Shown in pieces: positions 18,235 through 27,606 of a stretch of DNA of 64,000 nucleotides. The notes under the pieces are model-generated. The model was given only the letters and a program-made list of their open reading frames with translations. It was not told the origin of the DNA and did no database searches. The translations under genes were made by a program, and so were the position numbers. This DNA comes from Leisingera sp. ANG-M7. Its GTDB lineage: Bacteria > Pseudomonadota > Alphaproteobacteria > Rhodobacterales > Rhodobacteraceae. The DNA lies in assembly GCF_000813965.1 (NCBI RefSeq), contig NZ_JWLI01000004.1:145048-209047 (forward strand), read 5' to 3'. The stretch's first letter is position 1. Every line of letters begins with the position of its first letter.

Positions 18235-19104
18235 ATGATGTATTCCTCGCTGAAGGATTTCCTGAAACAGGGCAAACCACTACTGGCCAAGGGACCGGTG
18301 GCGCTGGTCTTCATTGAAGATGAAACAGAGACAGCCACCACCCTGCGCCACCACCTTCAATGCGGCTTCAAGGTCGTGGTGGCTTTGATGCCGGATGCCT
18401 TTGACCTGCCGCCGGATGTGCGCGCCATGGTGCATCGGGTGCCTTTTGACTGCGGGTCGGAAGGGGCAGTCACAGGCGCCATCAATGCCGTTATCGCTGC
18501 GGCTGAACCGGGCTGCTGGCTCTACTACTGCTATAACGCGGAATTCCTGTTTTACCCGTTTTGCGAGACGCGCGGGATCGGAGAGATGCTTGCTTTTCAC
18601 ACCGAGGAACGCCGGGATGCGATGCTCACCTATGTAATTGACCTCTATGCCGGCGATCTGGATGCTTGCCCCAGTGCCGTGTCGCTCGAAGAGGCATATC
18701 TCGACAAATCCGGTTACTATGCGCAGTCCCGGCAGGATCCGGAAACCGGGCACCCGCGCGAGCGGCAGCTGGATTTCTTCGGCGGTGTTCGCTGGCGCTT
18801 CGAAGAACACATCCCCGCTGCCAGCCGCAAAATCGACCGGATTTCACTGTTCCGCGCCAAACCGGGTCTGCAACTGCGGCTGGATCACACATTCAACGAC
18901 CAGGAGTACAATACATATGCGTGCCCTTGGCACCACAACCTGACAGCCGCGGTCTGCTCTTTCCGCACCGCCAAGGCGCTTAAGCGGAATCCGGGTTCCA
19001 CCTTCGATATCGAAACCTTCCGCTGGCATAACTCAGCACCGTTTGAATGGCATTCGCGCCAGCTTCTGGATCTGGGACTTATGGAACCTGGTCAGTGGTT
19101 CTAA
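18235..19104 (+). CDS. Conserved hypothetical protein, glycosyltransferase-2-like N-terminus
   Basis: The protein has 289 residues. The first ATG pair at 18235/18238 follows AGGCAGGG. The N-terminal segment ([20 protein letters not shown], then VVALMPDAF) resembles the beta-alpha-beta start of a GT2-like Rossmann fold, though no DxD motif is obvious. The C-terminal half is rich in aromatic residues and His ([28 protein letters not shown]). I do not recognise a characterised homologue. It is transcribed divergently from miaB with 126 bp between, and converges on the ABC permease gene through a hairpin. Confidence 0.75.
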   Translation: MMYSSLKDFLKQGKPLLAKGPVALVFIEDETETATTLRHHLQCGFKVVVALMPDAFDLPPDVRAMVHRVPFDCGSEGAVTGAINAVIAAAEPGCWLYYCYNAEFLFYPFCETRGIGEMLAFHTEERRDAMLTYVIDLYAGDLDACPSAVSLEEAYLDKSGYYAQSRQDPETGHPRERQLDFFGGVRWRFEEHIPAASRKIDRISLFRAKPGLQLRLDHTFNDQEYNTYACPWHHNLTAAVCSFRTAKALKRNPGSTFDIETFRWHNSAPFEWHSRQLLDLGLMEPGQWF

Positions 19105-19230
19105 GGCGGGCGCATCAACCTCCTCTCGCCGGGCTTTCAATCCCGGCACCCGGTGAAACCCGCCTTCATTTTCCCTCGCGCAAGTTGCCTTGTTTTTCAA
19201 CACAGCTGGAGACGCTTCAAAGCGGCGATT

Positions 19231-19270
19231 GAAGAAGCCGCACCCCGAGAATGCGGCATGCGGCTTCTTC
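19231..19270. terminator. Bidirectional-type hairpin between convergent genes
   Basis: GAAGAAGCCGCA and TGCGGCTTCTTC form a 12-bp perfect stem with a 16-nt loop. It lies between the stops of the plus-strand hypothetical gene and the minus-strand permease gene, where it could end both transcripts. Flanking T-runs are short. Confidence 0.6.
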
Positions 19271-19273
19271 GCG

Positions 19274-20791
19274 TCACCTTTTCCCTGCCACGATCCGGTC
19301 GAGGATCAGGGCGCAGAACAGAATCGCAAGGCCTGCCAGTATCCCTTGGCCGGCGGCGGCGTATTGCAGCGCTTCCAGCACGTCCTCGCCCAGCCCCTTG
19401 GCTCCGATCAGCGAGGCCACCACAACCATTGCCAGCGACAAGAGAATAGTCTGGTTAACGCCAGCCATGATCGTCTTGTGCGCCAGTGGCAGGTCCACCC
19501 GCCACAAAAGGTAGCGCGGAGTGGCACCGAAGGCGAGCGCGGCTTCACGAACGGTTTCGGGCACCTGCTGCAGGCCCAGCACAGTGAATCGGATCACCGG
19601 CGGGCTTCCGAAGATCATGGTGGCAACCACGCCCGCGGGCTTGCCGGAGCCGATGAAGGCGACCACCGGGATCAAATAGACGAAGGAGGGCATCGACTGC
19701 ATGAAATCGAGCACCGGGCGCACCACCGCAAACACCCTGGGGCGGCGGGCGCAGTAAATGCCGAGCGGGATCCCCAGGGTGATCGAGATCAGCGCTGCAG
19801 CGCCCAGGAGGGCAATGGTGGTCATCGCTTTTTCCCAGAAGTCCAGCAGGCCGAGATAGGCCAGCGCCGCGCCGGTGAAAATCGCCACACGGGCGCCTGC
19901 GGACAGGTAGGCCAGCATTACTATGACCAACGCCACCACCGGCCAGGGGGTATCGACCAGCACCACCTCGATCCAGTCCAAAAGCGTGCGCATGCCGGCG
20001 GTCAACCCGTCAAAGAACCCGCGGCCGGAGGTCTTGGTCCAGTCGAACATAGCCTGCACCCCGTCGCCGACGTTCAGCCGCCAGTCGCGGTTTGTGGGGA
20101 AGGCGTTCAGCAGCGAAAAGGCATCAGGCATCGCGAATTTCAGCGCCGACAGCACAACCACGGCGGCGGCCAGCACGGAGGAGACGATCAGCCGCGGCAG
20201 TGACCAGCCGCTGGCGACGCGGCGGTCGGAGCGCCAGCGGGCAAACTGCCCCTCCAGCGTCCAGTTCGCCAGCGACGCCGCCAGGAACTTGACCGCCAGC
20301 AGCAGCGCCGCGCCGGCGATCAGGTAGATGGTTCCGCTGGCATTGGCCGCTGCCGCGGCCTGCTGTGCGCCGGCCAGCGCCGCCTCCAGCGACTCTGCCG
20401 CGCGTTTCAGGGACTCGAGCGAGGACGCGCCCGAGGCCTCGGCTGCAGCGATTTGCTGGTGCCGGAGATCCAGTGTCTGGGCGATCTGCTCCGCGCGCAG
20501 GCGGGAGTCCCGGCCGAGGTCGCCGAACAGCCCCATTGCAATCTGGATATAGGCCAGCGTTTCCAGCAGCAGAAAGCCCAGGAACCAAGACCACAGGCCC
20601 CGCGCGCCGAACCAGACCGGTCCCAGCAGCGCGGCGGCGCGGTTCAGGGTGAAACGGTAGCCGGGTGCCTCCATCATGTAGGAGAAAACGCGCTGGTAAT
20701 AGGCCTGCGACTGGCCGGAGAATTCTGCCACCAGCGCATTCAGGCGCCCGGCGGTCTCTGGTTGGATCTGTGATTGGTCGATGTGCTTCAT
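19274..20791 (-). CDS. ProW/OpuAB-type ABC transporter permease
   Basis: The protein has 505 residues from ATG 20791 (AAGGAGAAGG upstream). It has an N-terminal membrane region, a central Ala-rich periplasmic or coiled region (about residues 90-140), a second set of membrane helices, and the BPD_transp_1 domain near residues 320-500 with the EAA-type loop EAALAFGATPRYLLWRVDLP. It is larger than typical ProW because of the N-terminal extension. It is the last gene of an importer operon for a quaternary amine or betaine-like solute, together with the ATPase and binding protein just upstream. Confidence 0.88.
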   Translation of the reverse strand: MKHIDQSQIQPETAGRLNALVAEFSGQSQAYYQRVFSYMMEAPGYRFTLNRAAALLGPVWFGARGLWSWFLGFLLLETLAYIQIAMGLFGDLGRDSRLRAEQIAQTLDLRHQQIAAAEASGASSLESLKRAAESLEAALAGAQQAAAAANASGTIYLIAGAALLLAVKFLAASLANWTLEGQFARWRSDRRVASGWSLPRLIVSSVLAAAVVVLSALKFAMPDAFSLLNAFPTNRDWRLNVGDGVQAMFDWTKTSGRGFFDGLTAGMRTLLDWIEVVLVDTPWPVVALVIVMLAYLSAGARVAIFTGAALAYLGLLDFWEKAMTTIALLGAAALISITLGIPLGIYCARRPRVFAVVRPVLDFMQSMPSFVYLIPVVAFIGSGKPAGVVATMIFGSPPVIRFTVLGLQQVPETVREAALAFGATPRYLLWRVDLPLAHKTIMAGVNQTILLSLAMVVVASLIGAKGLGEDVLEALQYAAAGQGILAGLAILFCALILDRIVAGKR

Positions 20792-20802
20792 CACCCTTCT
20801 CC

Positions 20803-21852
20803 TTACGCCTGGCTGTCCTGAATGGCGCGGATCAGGCCCGCGCGGTTAATCACCCCGACGGTGGCGCCGTCATCCGCCACCTTGACGATGCCGTGGCCGT
20901 CCACCGCCAGCTCCATCAGGTCGCTGAGGTCCATGTCAGGCCGCGCCTCCCTGGCATCTGCGGGCAGGGCGCCGTGGGTGGCTTCGAACTCGGCCACCGG
21001 TTTCATCACCGAATGGGCGAAGATCATGTTGAGTTTTGAGATGCCAGCCACGAAATCCGACACGTAGTCATCCGCCGGGTTGAGGATGATTTCTTCCGGC
21101 GTGCCGATCTGCACGATGCGGCCGTCCTTCATGATGGCAATGCGGTGGCCGATGCGGATTGCTTCATCAAGGTCATGGGTGATGAACATGGTGGTCTTGC
21201 CCAGTTTTCGGGAAAGTACCATAAACTGGTCCTGCAGCTGCTTGCGGATCAGCGGGTCCAGTGCTGAAAACGGTTCGTCCATCAGCAGGATCTCCGGGTC
21301 CGAGGCAATGGCGCGCGCCAGCCCCACCCGCTGCTGCATACCGCCCGACAGCTCATGGGCGTATTTGTCCTCCCAGCCCGACAGCTCCACCAGTTCCAGC
21401 ACCCGGTCGGCTTCCTCCCAGCGGCGGGCCTTTCCGGTGCCGCGGATTTCCAGCGGCATTGCCACGTTATCGCGCACCGTGCGGTGCGGCATCAGGCCGA
21501 AGTTCTGGAACACCATGGCGACGCGGCGGTTGCGCAAGTCGCGCAGGCCTTCGGCGTTCAGCCCCATCACATCGTCGCCGTTGATGTAGATATGGCCGTC
21601 GGTCGGCTCCAAAAGCCGGTTCACATGGCGCACCAGCGTCGATTTTCCGGAGCCCGACAGGCCCATCACGCAGAACAGCTCACCGCGTTCGATCTGGAAG
21701 CTGGCGTCCGCTACTCCGACCACGCAGTTGAACCGCTCCAGCACCTGCGGCTTGGTCAGCCCTTCGGAGTGAATGGCCTTGAGCGCCTCGGCGGAGCGTG
21801 CGCCAAAGATCTTCCAGACGCCGCGTGCGTCGATTGCAATTTCCTTTTCCAT
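20803..21852 (-). CDS. ProV/OpuAA-type ABC transporter ATP-binding protein with C-terminal CBS domain
   Basis: The protein has 349 residues. Walker A is GLSGSGKST, the Q-loop is VFQNFGLMPHRTV, the signature is ELSGGMQQRVGLARA and Walker B is ILLMDEPFSALDPLI. A C-terminal region from about residue 290 resembles a CBS-type sensor (DLSDLMELAVDGHGIVKV). This form energises uptake of glycine betaine-type solutes. It is followed 11 bp later by the permease gene. Confidence 0.92.
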   Translation of the reverse strand: MEKEIAIDARGVWKIFGARSAEALKAIHSEGLTKPQVLERFNCVVGVADASFQIERGELFCVMGLSGSGKSTLVRHVNRLLEPTDGHIYINGDDVMGLNAEGLRDLRNRRVAMVFQNFGLMPHRTVRDNVAMPLEIRGTGKARRWEEADRVLELVELSGWEDKYAHELSGGMQQRVGLARAIASDPEILLMDEPFSALDPLIRKQLQDQFMVLSRKLGKTTMFITHDLDEAIRIGHRIAIMKDGRIVQIGTPEEIILNPADDYVSDFVAGISKLNMIFAHSVMKPVAEFEATHGALPADAREARPDMDLSDLMELAVDGHGIVKVADDGATVGVINRAGLIRAIQDSQA

Positions 21853-21880
21853 CCGGACCCCCGTCTAACTTAAGGTAGGT

Positions 21881-21907
21881 GCCCCGACGGCAGACCGCAG
21901 CCGGGGC
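21881..21907 (-). promoter_or_regulatory. Intercistronic hairpin between binding-protein and ATPase genes
   Basis: GCCCCG and CGGGGC can pair in the 74-bp gap between the substrate-binding protein stop and the ATPase start. Such hairpins protect upstream message and raise binding-protein yield over the membrane components. A similar hairpin lies at 46886-46907 in the second ABC operon. Confidence 0.45.
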
Positions 21908-21926
21908 GCGCGTGTGGGAGGACGCG

Positions 21927-22895
21927 TTATTTCAGGCCGAGCCAGGTATCCACGGTTTCGCCATTGGCAGCGATCCAGTCGGCCACGACTGCGTCGATTT
22001 CATTGCCTTTGACCACCACCTCGTAGGTGAGTTCGGACAGGGCGTCGGCGCTCATGTCGATGCTGGACAGGAAGGAGGCGGCGGCCGGGTTGCGGTCCTT
22101 CAGCGAGCTGGAATAGGCCACGGTCACGGTCTTGACCGGCTCGCCGGTGGAGATGTGCGAATTGTTGTACCAATCAGCATCCTGATCCGGCTGCACCATC
22201 TTGTAGGTGGCCGTATCATGCTCCGGCTCTTCCAGTATGGTCACGTCATAGAGCGCGTGAACATAGTGCGGCGCGTAGCAATAGAAGGCAGCGCCCTTCT
22301 CCTGATCGACCAGATCCTTGAGCCGGGAATAGAACACGGTTTCGTCTTCGGTGGTCGGGGTCAGGAAGGTTTCGATTCCGTAGTCGCGCACCCGCACCTT
22401 GAAGGTGTTGGTCGAGGCCCAGCCGGAGGCGCCGACCCAGACCTCGCCCATGCCGTCGCCATCGCTGTCAAACAGCGCCTGCGCCTCGGGAGTGGCCAGG
22501 TCGAAAATCGATTTGATGTTGTGTTTTTCGACCATGTAGTTGGGCACACAGATGCCCGCACGGCCTTCGTAGCTGCCGGAGGACAGCGCCACGGTGCCTT
22601 TCTGGCTGACATATTCATCGGTGAAGGAGGCCTGGTTCGGCAGCCAGACATCCGGGTGCACGTCGATGTCGCCTCGGCCTCCGTCCATCGAGGCAAAGAT
22701 CACCGCGTTGGCGCCGGGGGCATAGCCGGCCTCGCTGCCGAGGCGGGTTTCGATCACTTGGCCGATGATCCGGCTCATGATCTTGGCGCCGGGCCAGCTG
22801 GGCTCGCCCACCATGACTTTCTCCTGTGCCGTGGCAGCAGTGGCTGCGGCTGCTCCCAGGGCGGCAATGGCAGTGGCGAACATAACTTCTTTCAT
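21927..22895 (-). CDS. OpuAC/ProX-type substrate-binding protein
   Basis: The protein has 322 residues with a signal peptide ending ATAATAQ near residue 23. The mature part starts VMVGEPSWPGAKIMSRIIG and has the OpuAC pattern with DIDVHPDVWLPNQ and VGASGWASTN. Trp residues in SWPG, DVWLP and GWAS could form the aromatic cage that binds trimethylammonium groups. It is periplasmic and feeds the ABC permease encoded downstream. The adjacent Tdm-like enzyme suggests an N-methylated amine as substrate, but choline, betaine or TMAO cannot be told apart by eye. Confidence 0.9.
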   Translation of the reverse strand: MKEVMFATAIAALGAAAATAATAQEKVMVGEPSWPGAKIMSRIIGQVIETRLGSEAGYAPGANAVIFASMDGGRGDIDVHPDVWLPNQASFTDEYVSQKGTVALSSGSYEGRAGICVPNYMVEKHNIKSIFDLATPEAQALFDSDGDGMGEVWVGASGWASTNTFKVRVRDYGIETFLTPTTEDETVFYSRLKDLVDQEKGAAFYCYAPHYVHALYDVTILEEPEHDTATYKMVQPDQDADWYNNSHISTGEPVKTVTVAYSSSLKDRNPAAASFLSSIDMSADALSELTYEVVVKGNEIDAVVADWIAANGETVDTWLGLK

Positions 22896-22932
22896 CGGTT
22901 CTCTCTCCTGTTGGTGTGTGGTTTCAAGCGCC

Positions 22933-25248
22933 TCAGGCGCGCGCCCGCTTGCGCTGCGGGTCTATGAAAGGAATATCAGTGACTGTGGCACCGAGGCGTT
23001 TCATCCGCCCATCGAGCTGGCCGATTTCCAGCCGGTTGCCGTTTTCCGCGTGTTCGACACCGAGCCGGGCGATGGCAATAGCGTGTTCCAGCGAGGGCGA
23101 GCGAACGGCGGAAGTGACGGCGCCGACCTGCCGTTCGCCGGCATAAACCGGGCTGCCGTGCAGCGGCACGTCAGTGCAGCCCAGAAGCAGGCCCTTGAGC
23201 AGCCGGCGCGGCTCGCGCGCATTGCGTTCCAGCGCCGCCTTGCCGGTGAAATGCGGTTTCGTCAGGTCGACTGCAAAACCGAGGCCTGCCTCAAATGCAT
23301 CCACGCCAGGTGCGAATTCCGCGTTGGCGGCGGCCAGCCCGGCCTCGATCCGGATGATCTCCAGCGCGGCGGAGCCCATCGGGGTGATCCCGAATTCCTC
23401 GCCTGCCTCCATCACCGCGTCCCAGATTTCCAGCGCGTGGGCCTGGGAGCAGAAAATCTCATAGCCCAGCTCGCCGGTGTAACCGGAGCGGGACAGCATG
23501 AAGGGGGCGCCCTCGCGGTCGTTCAGCCGCGCCACGGTGACGCCGAACCATTTGAGCTGGTCCAGCTGCGGCACATGCGGCTGGGTGAAGGCGATCTTGC
23601 GCAGGAGGTCGCGCGATCTGGGGCCTTGGATGGCCAGATTGGGCATTGCGCCGCGCATGTCGTGGATGCGGACCTGCAGGCCCATCTGCTGCGCCAGCGT
23701 CTCCAGCACCCGGCCGCTTTCCTCCGAGCCGCAGCACCAGCGGAACAGGTCGGGGGCGAGCCGGAACAGGGTGCCGTCGTCGATCACCGTTCCGGCCTCA
23801 TCGCACATCAGCGTGTAGGAGCCGCGCCACACCGCCAGCTTGGCCACGTTGCGGGTGGTGGCCTGCTGAAGCAGCACCTCGGCGTCGGGGCCGGCGATGT
23901 CGTATTTGCGCAGCCCGCTCATGTCCTGCACCGTCACCGCGTTGCGGCAGGCCCAGTATTCGCCGGTGGTGCCATGCGACGGGAAGCTCACCGGCGCCCA
24001 GAGATCGCGCGCGGGGGCGAAATGCTGGGTCAGCGGCTCCAGCCGCTCATGAAAGGCGGAGTTCTGGCTGATCGACATCGGGGCGTCTTCCTTTTCGCGG
24101 TAGGCAACAGCGCGGCGCAGGGGTGTTTCGGGGCGGTAGATGCGGACATGCACGTCCGTAGGGTTCCAGCCGTTGATCGGGTCGATGTCGTCCGGGCAGG
24201 CGGTGGAGACGCAGACCAGATCCTCCAGCGCCCGCATTGCGACATAGTCGCCGGGGCGGGAGTGGGATTCCTCGGTCAGGATGTGGTGCGAATGCGGGTC
24301 GACCCAGGTGTTCCAGAAAAAATTGATCGCAGGCCAGGCCGCGCGCGGCGCCACGCCGTAGGGCGCCAGCGCGCGGGACATGTTGTCAGAGCAGTTCACA
24401 TGGCCGGAGAAACCACGCTCCTCGTACCCGCGCGCGGTGCAGGCGAGGCCGAAAGTGTCATGGCGGCCGCAGGTGTCCTGGATCACGTTCAGCATCGGGT
24501 GCATGCCGGGATCGAAGAACTTGTCCAGCAATCCCGGCCCCGGATAGGCGCGGCGCACCATCGAGCGGGTGGCGGTGCTCTCAATCATCAGCTCCTCGCC
24601 GCGCTCCAGCCCGGCGGCGCGGAAGGCGGTGAAGTCGGAGCATTGCTGCCCCTCCACGTCGATGATCTGAATGATCTCGCCCTGCTTTACCTCATAGGCA
24701 AAGCCGGTGCCGCGGTTGACGGTGAATTCGTCGCTTGTGTCGCCGAGCAGCGGCGGTAGCAGCGGGGCAGTGCCCGGCCCGGGCTGCCAGGTGATTTCCG
24801 TCCCACCCGAAACGGTACCGTGCACCAGGTCGTGCGGCTGCACGGGGCGGAAGATCCAGACAGTGGCCCCGGAGGCGGCTTTAAGGATCAGCGGCTCCTC
24901 CGCGGCGGCGAGGGTGCAGGCCGGGATTTCGGCAGTGCTGTCACCGCCGCGGGCATCGATCCAGCCCAGCAGCGCGGCGGTGTCGCACTCTGCCAGACGC
25001 AGCGCGCCGTCCGCCATCAATCCCAGCGCATCCAGCGCCGGGCGGCCTCCGGCGCCAAAGGTAGCGATCTGGCATTCGGTTCCGGTCAGCGACAGCAGAT
25101 CTCCGGGCCGCATTTCCTGCATCAGGCCTTGGCGCGGGGGGAGACGGTGCGTCACGCCTTCGCGGGGCTTGGGGAATCCAGGGAAGGACCGGGCCGGGGT
25201 TCTGAACCCCATGTTGTCGAAGTCGCGCAGGACTGCGTAGCGGGTCAT
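22933..25248 (-). CDS. DUF1989-GcvT fusion (TMAO demethylase Tdm-like / THF-dependent demethylase)
   Basis: The protein has 771 residues from ATG 25248; the frame to 25311 would run through the operators. Residues about 1-390 are a DUF1989 (urea carboxylase-associated) region with GQQCSDF, DTCGRHDTFGLAC, NPTDVHVRIY and several Cys and His that could hold a metal. Residues about 400-771 are a GcvT/DmdA-like tetrahydrofolate-binding aminomethyltransferase domain with VQDMSGLRKYDI and SRSGYTGELGYE. This fusion is the published architecture of Tdm, which splits trimethylamine N-oxide to dimethylamine and formaldehyde and passes the C1 unit to folate. It is the first gene of an operon with an OpuA-type importer. 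Paralogues acting on other methylamines would look similar. Confidence 0.75.
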   Translation of the reverse strand: MTRYAVLRDFDNMGFRTPARSFPGFPKPREGVTHRLPPRQGLMQEMRPGDLLSLTGTECQIATFGAGGRPALDALGLMADGALRLAECDTAALLGWIDARGGDSTAEIPACTLAAAEEPLILKAASGATVWIFRPVQPHDLVHGTVSGGTEITWQPGPGTAPLLPPLLGDTSDEFTVNRGTGFAYEVKQGEIIQIIDVEGQQCSDFTAFRAAGLERGEELMIESTATRSMVRRAYPGPGLLDKFFDPGMHPMLNVIQDTCGRHDTFGLACTARGYEERGFSGHVNCSDNMSRALAPYGVAPRAAWPAINFFWNTWVDPHSHHILTEESHSRPGDYVAMRALEDLVCVSTACPDDIDPINGWNPTDVHVRIYRPETPLRRAVAYREKEDAPMSISQNSAFHERLEPLTQHFAPARDLWAPVSFPSHGTTGEYWACRNAVTVQDMSGLRKYDIAGPDAEVLLQQATTRNVAKLAVWRGSYTLMCDEAGTVIDDGTLFRLAPDLFRWCCGSEESGRVLETLAQQMGLQVRIHDMRGAMPNLAIQGPRSRDLLRKIAFTQPHVPQLDQLKWFGVTVARLNDREGAPFMLSRSGYTGELGYEIFCSQAHALEIWDAVMEAGEEFGITPMGSAALEIIRIEAGLAAANAEFAPGVDAFEAGLGFAVDLTKPHFTGKAALERNAREPRRLLKGLLLGCTDVPLHGSPVYAGERQVGAVTSAVRSPSLEHAIAIARLGVEHAENGNRLEIGQLDGRMKRLGATVTDIPFIDPQRKRARA

Positions 25249-25268
25249 TTTTGTGCCGAATCTGCTTA

Positions 25269-25303
25269 TGTAACTGGTTACATGGTTGATGAAACTGGTT
25301 ACA
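25269..25303. promoter_or_regulatory. Pair of LacI-type operators between Tdm-like operon and its regulator
   Basis: TGTAACTGGTTACA (25269-25282) is a 6-bp inverted repeat around TG. TGAAACTGGTTACA (25290-25303) is a second, nearly identical site 21 bp away, about two helical turns. They sit between the divergent DUF1989-GcvT and LacI genes, so one regulator can control both directions. Confidence 0.8.
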
Positions 25304-25358
25304 TGTGTCAAGAATTTCGTTAACTATGAGGCCGGAGCGGTACAGGAAGGCAGGCGGA

Positions 25359-26381
25359 ATGCAGCGGAACACATCCAGGAAACGTGCCAACCTGCGGGAT
25401 GTTGCAGCAGCCGCAGGAGTCTCGGTCGCCACGGTTTCCCGCGTCATGAACGCACCGGAAACCGTGGCGGAAGCAACCCGGAAGAAGGTCGAGGAAGCGA
25501 TGAACAGCCTGCACTGGGTGCCCAGTGCCGCAGCCCGCGCCATTAACACCGGACGCACACGGTTTGTCGGGGCGCTGGTGCCGACTCTGGACAATGCCAT
25601 CTTTGCCAGGATGCTCGCCAGCATGGAGAGCCGGCTGGCAACGCACCGGCTGTCTCTGGTGGTGGCCACAACCGATAATGACCCTGCCCGGGAAGCGGAG
25701 AAGGCCAAGGGGCTGGTGGATATCGGCGCCGAGGGGCTGGTTGTCTCTGGGATCACACATGCGCCGGAGTTCTACAGTCTGATCGAGCGCTGCCAGCTTC
25801 CGGCTGTTTCCACATCGTTTTACGATCCGCACTATCAGCTGCCCACCATCGGCTATGACAATGCCGCAGCGGCGCGCACCGCCCTGGCCCACCTGACAGA
25901 CCTTGGCCACAGCCGGATTGCAGTGGTGCACGGGCCAAGCGCCAGCAACGACCGGACACAGGCACGCATTGCCGGACTTGAGAGCCACAGCCCCAAAGGC
26001 GATCTCAGTTTTTATGAAGTCCCGCTGTCCATTGCCGGAGGCTGTGAGGCAGGCCGCAACGTCCTGCAGGCGAAAAAACAGCCGACCGCCATCTTGTGCT
26101 TGTCAGACGTGCTGGCGTCCGGCGTGCTGTTTGAACTGCAGCGTCAGGGAGTGTCCGTGCCGCAGGAGAAATCCGTGATGGGCCTCGATGACTTGGCCGG
26201 CTCAGCCCATTTGTTTCCCGAGTTGAGCACCGTTCACTTGCCGGTTTCGCGGATGGGAGCGGCGGCAGCAGATGCAATAGCAGCCTGGGTTGAAACCCAG
26301 AAAGTGCCGGGGGCATACCTATTGAGATCAGATCTCGTCATCAGGACTTCAACAGCTGCGGCGGCGTCAGTTGACTGTTAA
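25359..26381 (+). CDS. LacI/GalR-family transcriptional regulator
   Basis: The protein has 340 residues from ATG 25359 (GGAAGG upstream). The helix-turn-helix is at residues about 9-30 (LRDVAAAAGVSVATVSRVMN), followed by the hinge helix region and a periplasmic-binding-protein-like ligand domain (FVGALVPTLDNAIFARML). It is divergent from the Tdm-like/ABC operon, and the two TGTAAC-TG-GTTACA sites lie in the shared gap. It probably represses that operon until the imported solute or a metabolite binds. It converges on the second LacI gene and has the same predicted length. Confidence 0.92.
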   Translation: MQRNTSRKRANLRDVAAAAGVSVATVSRVMNAPETVAEATRKKVEEAMNSLHWVPSAAARAINTGRTRFVGALVPTLDNAIFARMLASMESRLATHRLSLVVATTDNDPAREAEKAKGLVDIGAEGLVVSGITHAPEFYSLIERCQLPAVSTSFYDPHYQLPTIGYDNAAAARTALAHLTDLGHSRIAVVHGPSASNDRTQARIAGLESHSPKGDLSFYEVPLSIAGGCEAGRNVLQAKKQPTAILCLSDVLASGVLFELQRQGVSVPQEKSVMGLDDLAGSAHLFPELSTVHLPVSRMGAAAADAIAAWVETQKVPGAYLLRSDLVIRTSTAAAASVDC

Positions 26382-26519
26382 AGCTTTACTAGCGGCGCTG
26401 GTGCAGATTTCAGCGAAAAACTTTACCTATCTTCAAGTTGAACTGAGCGAACTATCAACTGAGCCGCCTTCAGGGATCAGGTCGCGACCTGTAACTTTCC
26501 AAGCAGCCTTTCGAAAAGA

Positions 26520-27542
26520 TTAGCCAGGCTGCTCTGCCAAGGAACAACGGTTCACAACCTTTGTACCGATACAGATTGACCGGCCTTCCGATTTCCCTTC
26601 AACCATGGCCGTCAGTTCACGCGCGGCCTTGCGCCCCATTTCCCGGTGGGGCACATGCACAGTGGTCAACGCGGGACTAACAATCTCAGCCAGTTCTATG
26701 TCATCAAACCCAGTTACAGAGACCTGCTCAGGCACACGGATCCCCAGCCTTCCGGCTTCTCGAAGAGCTCCCGCTGCCAGTACATCGTTGCCGCACATGA
26801 CTGCCGTTGGCCTCGGAAAAAATGCCATAAGCCGCCGAAAGGCCTCGGCCCCCTTTTCAATCTCATAATCCGTTTCAACCAACGCTAAGGTATTTGCATC
26901 CAGGCCGCTGTCTGCCATCGCCCGCCTGACACCCTCCACCCGGCCTTGCGCCCGGTCATTTCCCTCTGTGATGCCGGAGATCATGGCAATCCGCCGGTGG
27001 CCAGCTGCAATCACGCACTGCGCCAGTTCGCACATTGCGTCTGCGTTGCTGAAACCGACAGAGGGCCGCTGCGCCTCGGGTTCGTAAGACCAAGCGACCA
27101 GTGACGGAACCTGATGGCGTTCCAGGTATTCATAGATTTCTGCATCACGCGCGTGCCCGATCAGCAGCAGCCCATCAGCACCGCGGGCAACAAGGGTGCG
27201 GATCTGTTCGCGCTCCGCCTCAGGGTCATAGGCAGAGCTGGACACCAGCAGCGTATAGCCATCCTCGCGCAGCTGGTCCTGAAACGCCTGAAGGCCGCGG
27301 GCAAAGATCGCGTTGTCCATGGTGGGGATGATGGCGCCGATGGTGAAACTGCGCTTGGCTGCCATCACCCGGGCCGCGAAATTCGGCGTGTAGCCCAATG
27401 ATTCGACCGCCTGCATCACCCTCTGGCGGGTTGCCTCGATCACCCGGTCCGGAGAATTCAGGCAGCGCGACACCGTGGCGGTGGAAACGCCCGCGGCCTT
27501 TGCAACATCGTTAAGTGTCGGAGCTGAGCGGGTTTTTCCCAT
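26520..27542 (-). CDS. LacI/GalR-family transcriptional regulator of the DHPS operon
   Basis: The protein has 340 residues from ATG 27542; a GTG or ATG-containing extension to 27575 is possible. The helix-turn-helix is LNDVAKAAGVSTATVSRCLN, and the effector domain begins FTIGAIIPTMDNAIFARGL. It is divergent from the TRAP transporter and hps genes. Two operators, one a perfect TGTAAGCGCTTACA palindrome, lie in the 132-bp gap. It most likely represses the DHPS genes and its own, with DHPS or a breakdown product as inducer. Confidence 0.9.
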   Translation of the reverse strand: MGKTRSAPTLNDVAKAAGVSTATVSRCLNSPDRVIEATRQRVMQAVESLGYTPNFAARVMAAKRSFTIGAIIPTMDNAIFARGLQAFQDQLREDGYTLLVSSSAYDPEAEREQIRTLVARGADGLLLIGHARDAEIYEYLERHQVPSLVAWSYEPEAQRPSVGFSNADAMCELAQCVIAAGHRRIAMISGITEGNDRAQGRVEGVRRAMADSGLDANTLALVETDYEIEKGAEAFRRLMAFFPRPTAVMCGNDVLAAGALREAGRLGIRVPEQVSVTGFDDIELAEIVSPALTTVHVPHREMGRKAARELTAMVEGKSEGRSICIGTKVVNRCSLAEQPG

Positions 27543-27606
27543 GTGACGTCTGCCATTTCCTTTGCCCCTCGTCATACCACAAAAAGCAGCGCTTGCCAGC
27601 CGCTGA

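Noticed and set aside
19190..20203. 337-residue plus-strand open frame rich in His, Gln and Arg
   Set aside because: It is antisense to the ABC permease gene and has no recognisable domain.
22765..24759. 664-residue plus-strand open frame
   Set aside because: It is antisense to the DUF1989-GcvT gene; composition is that of a shadow frame.
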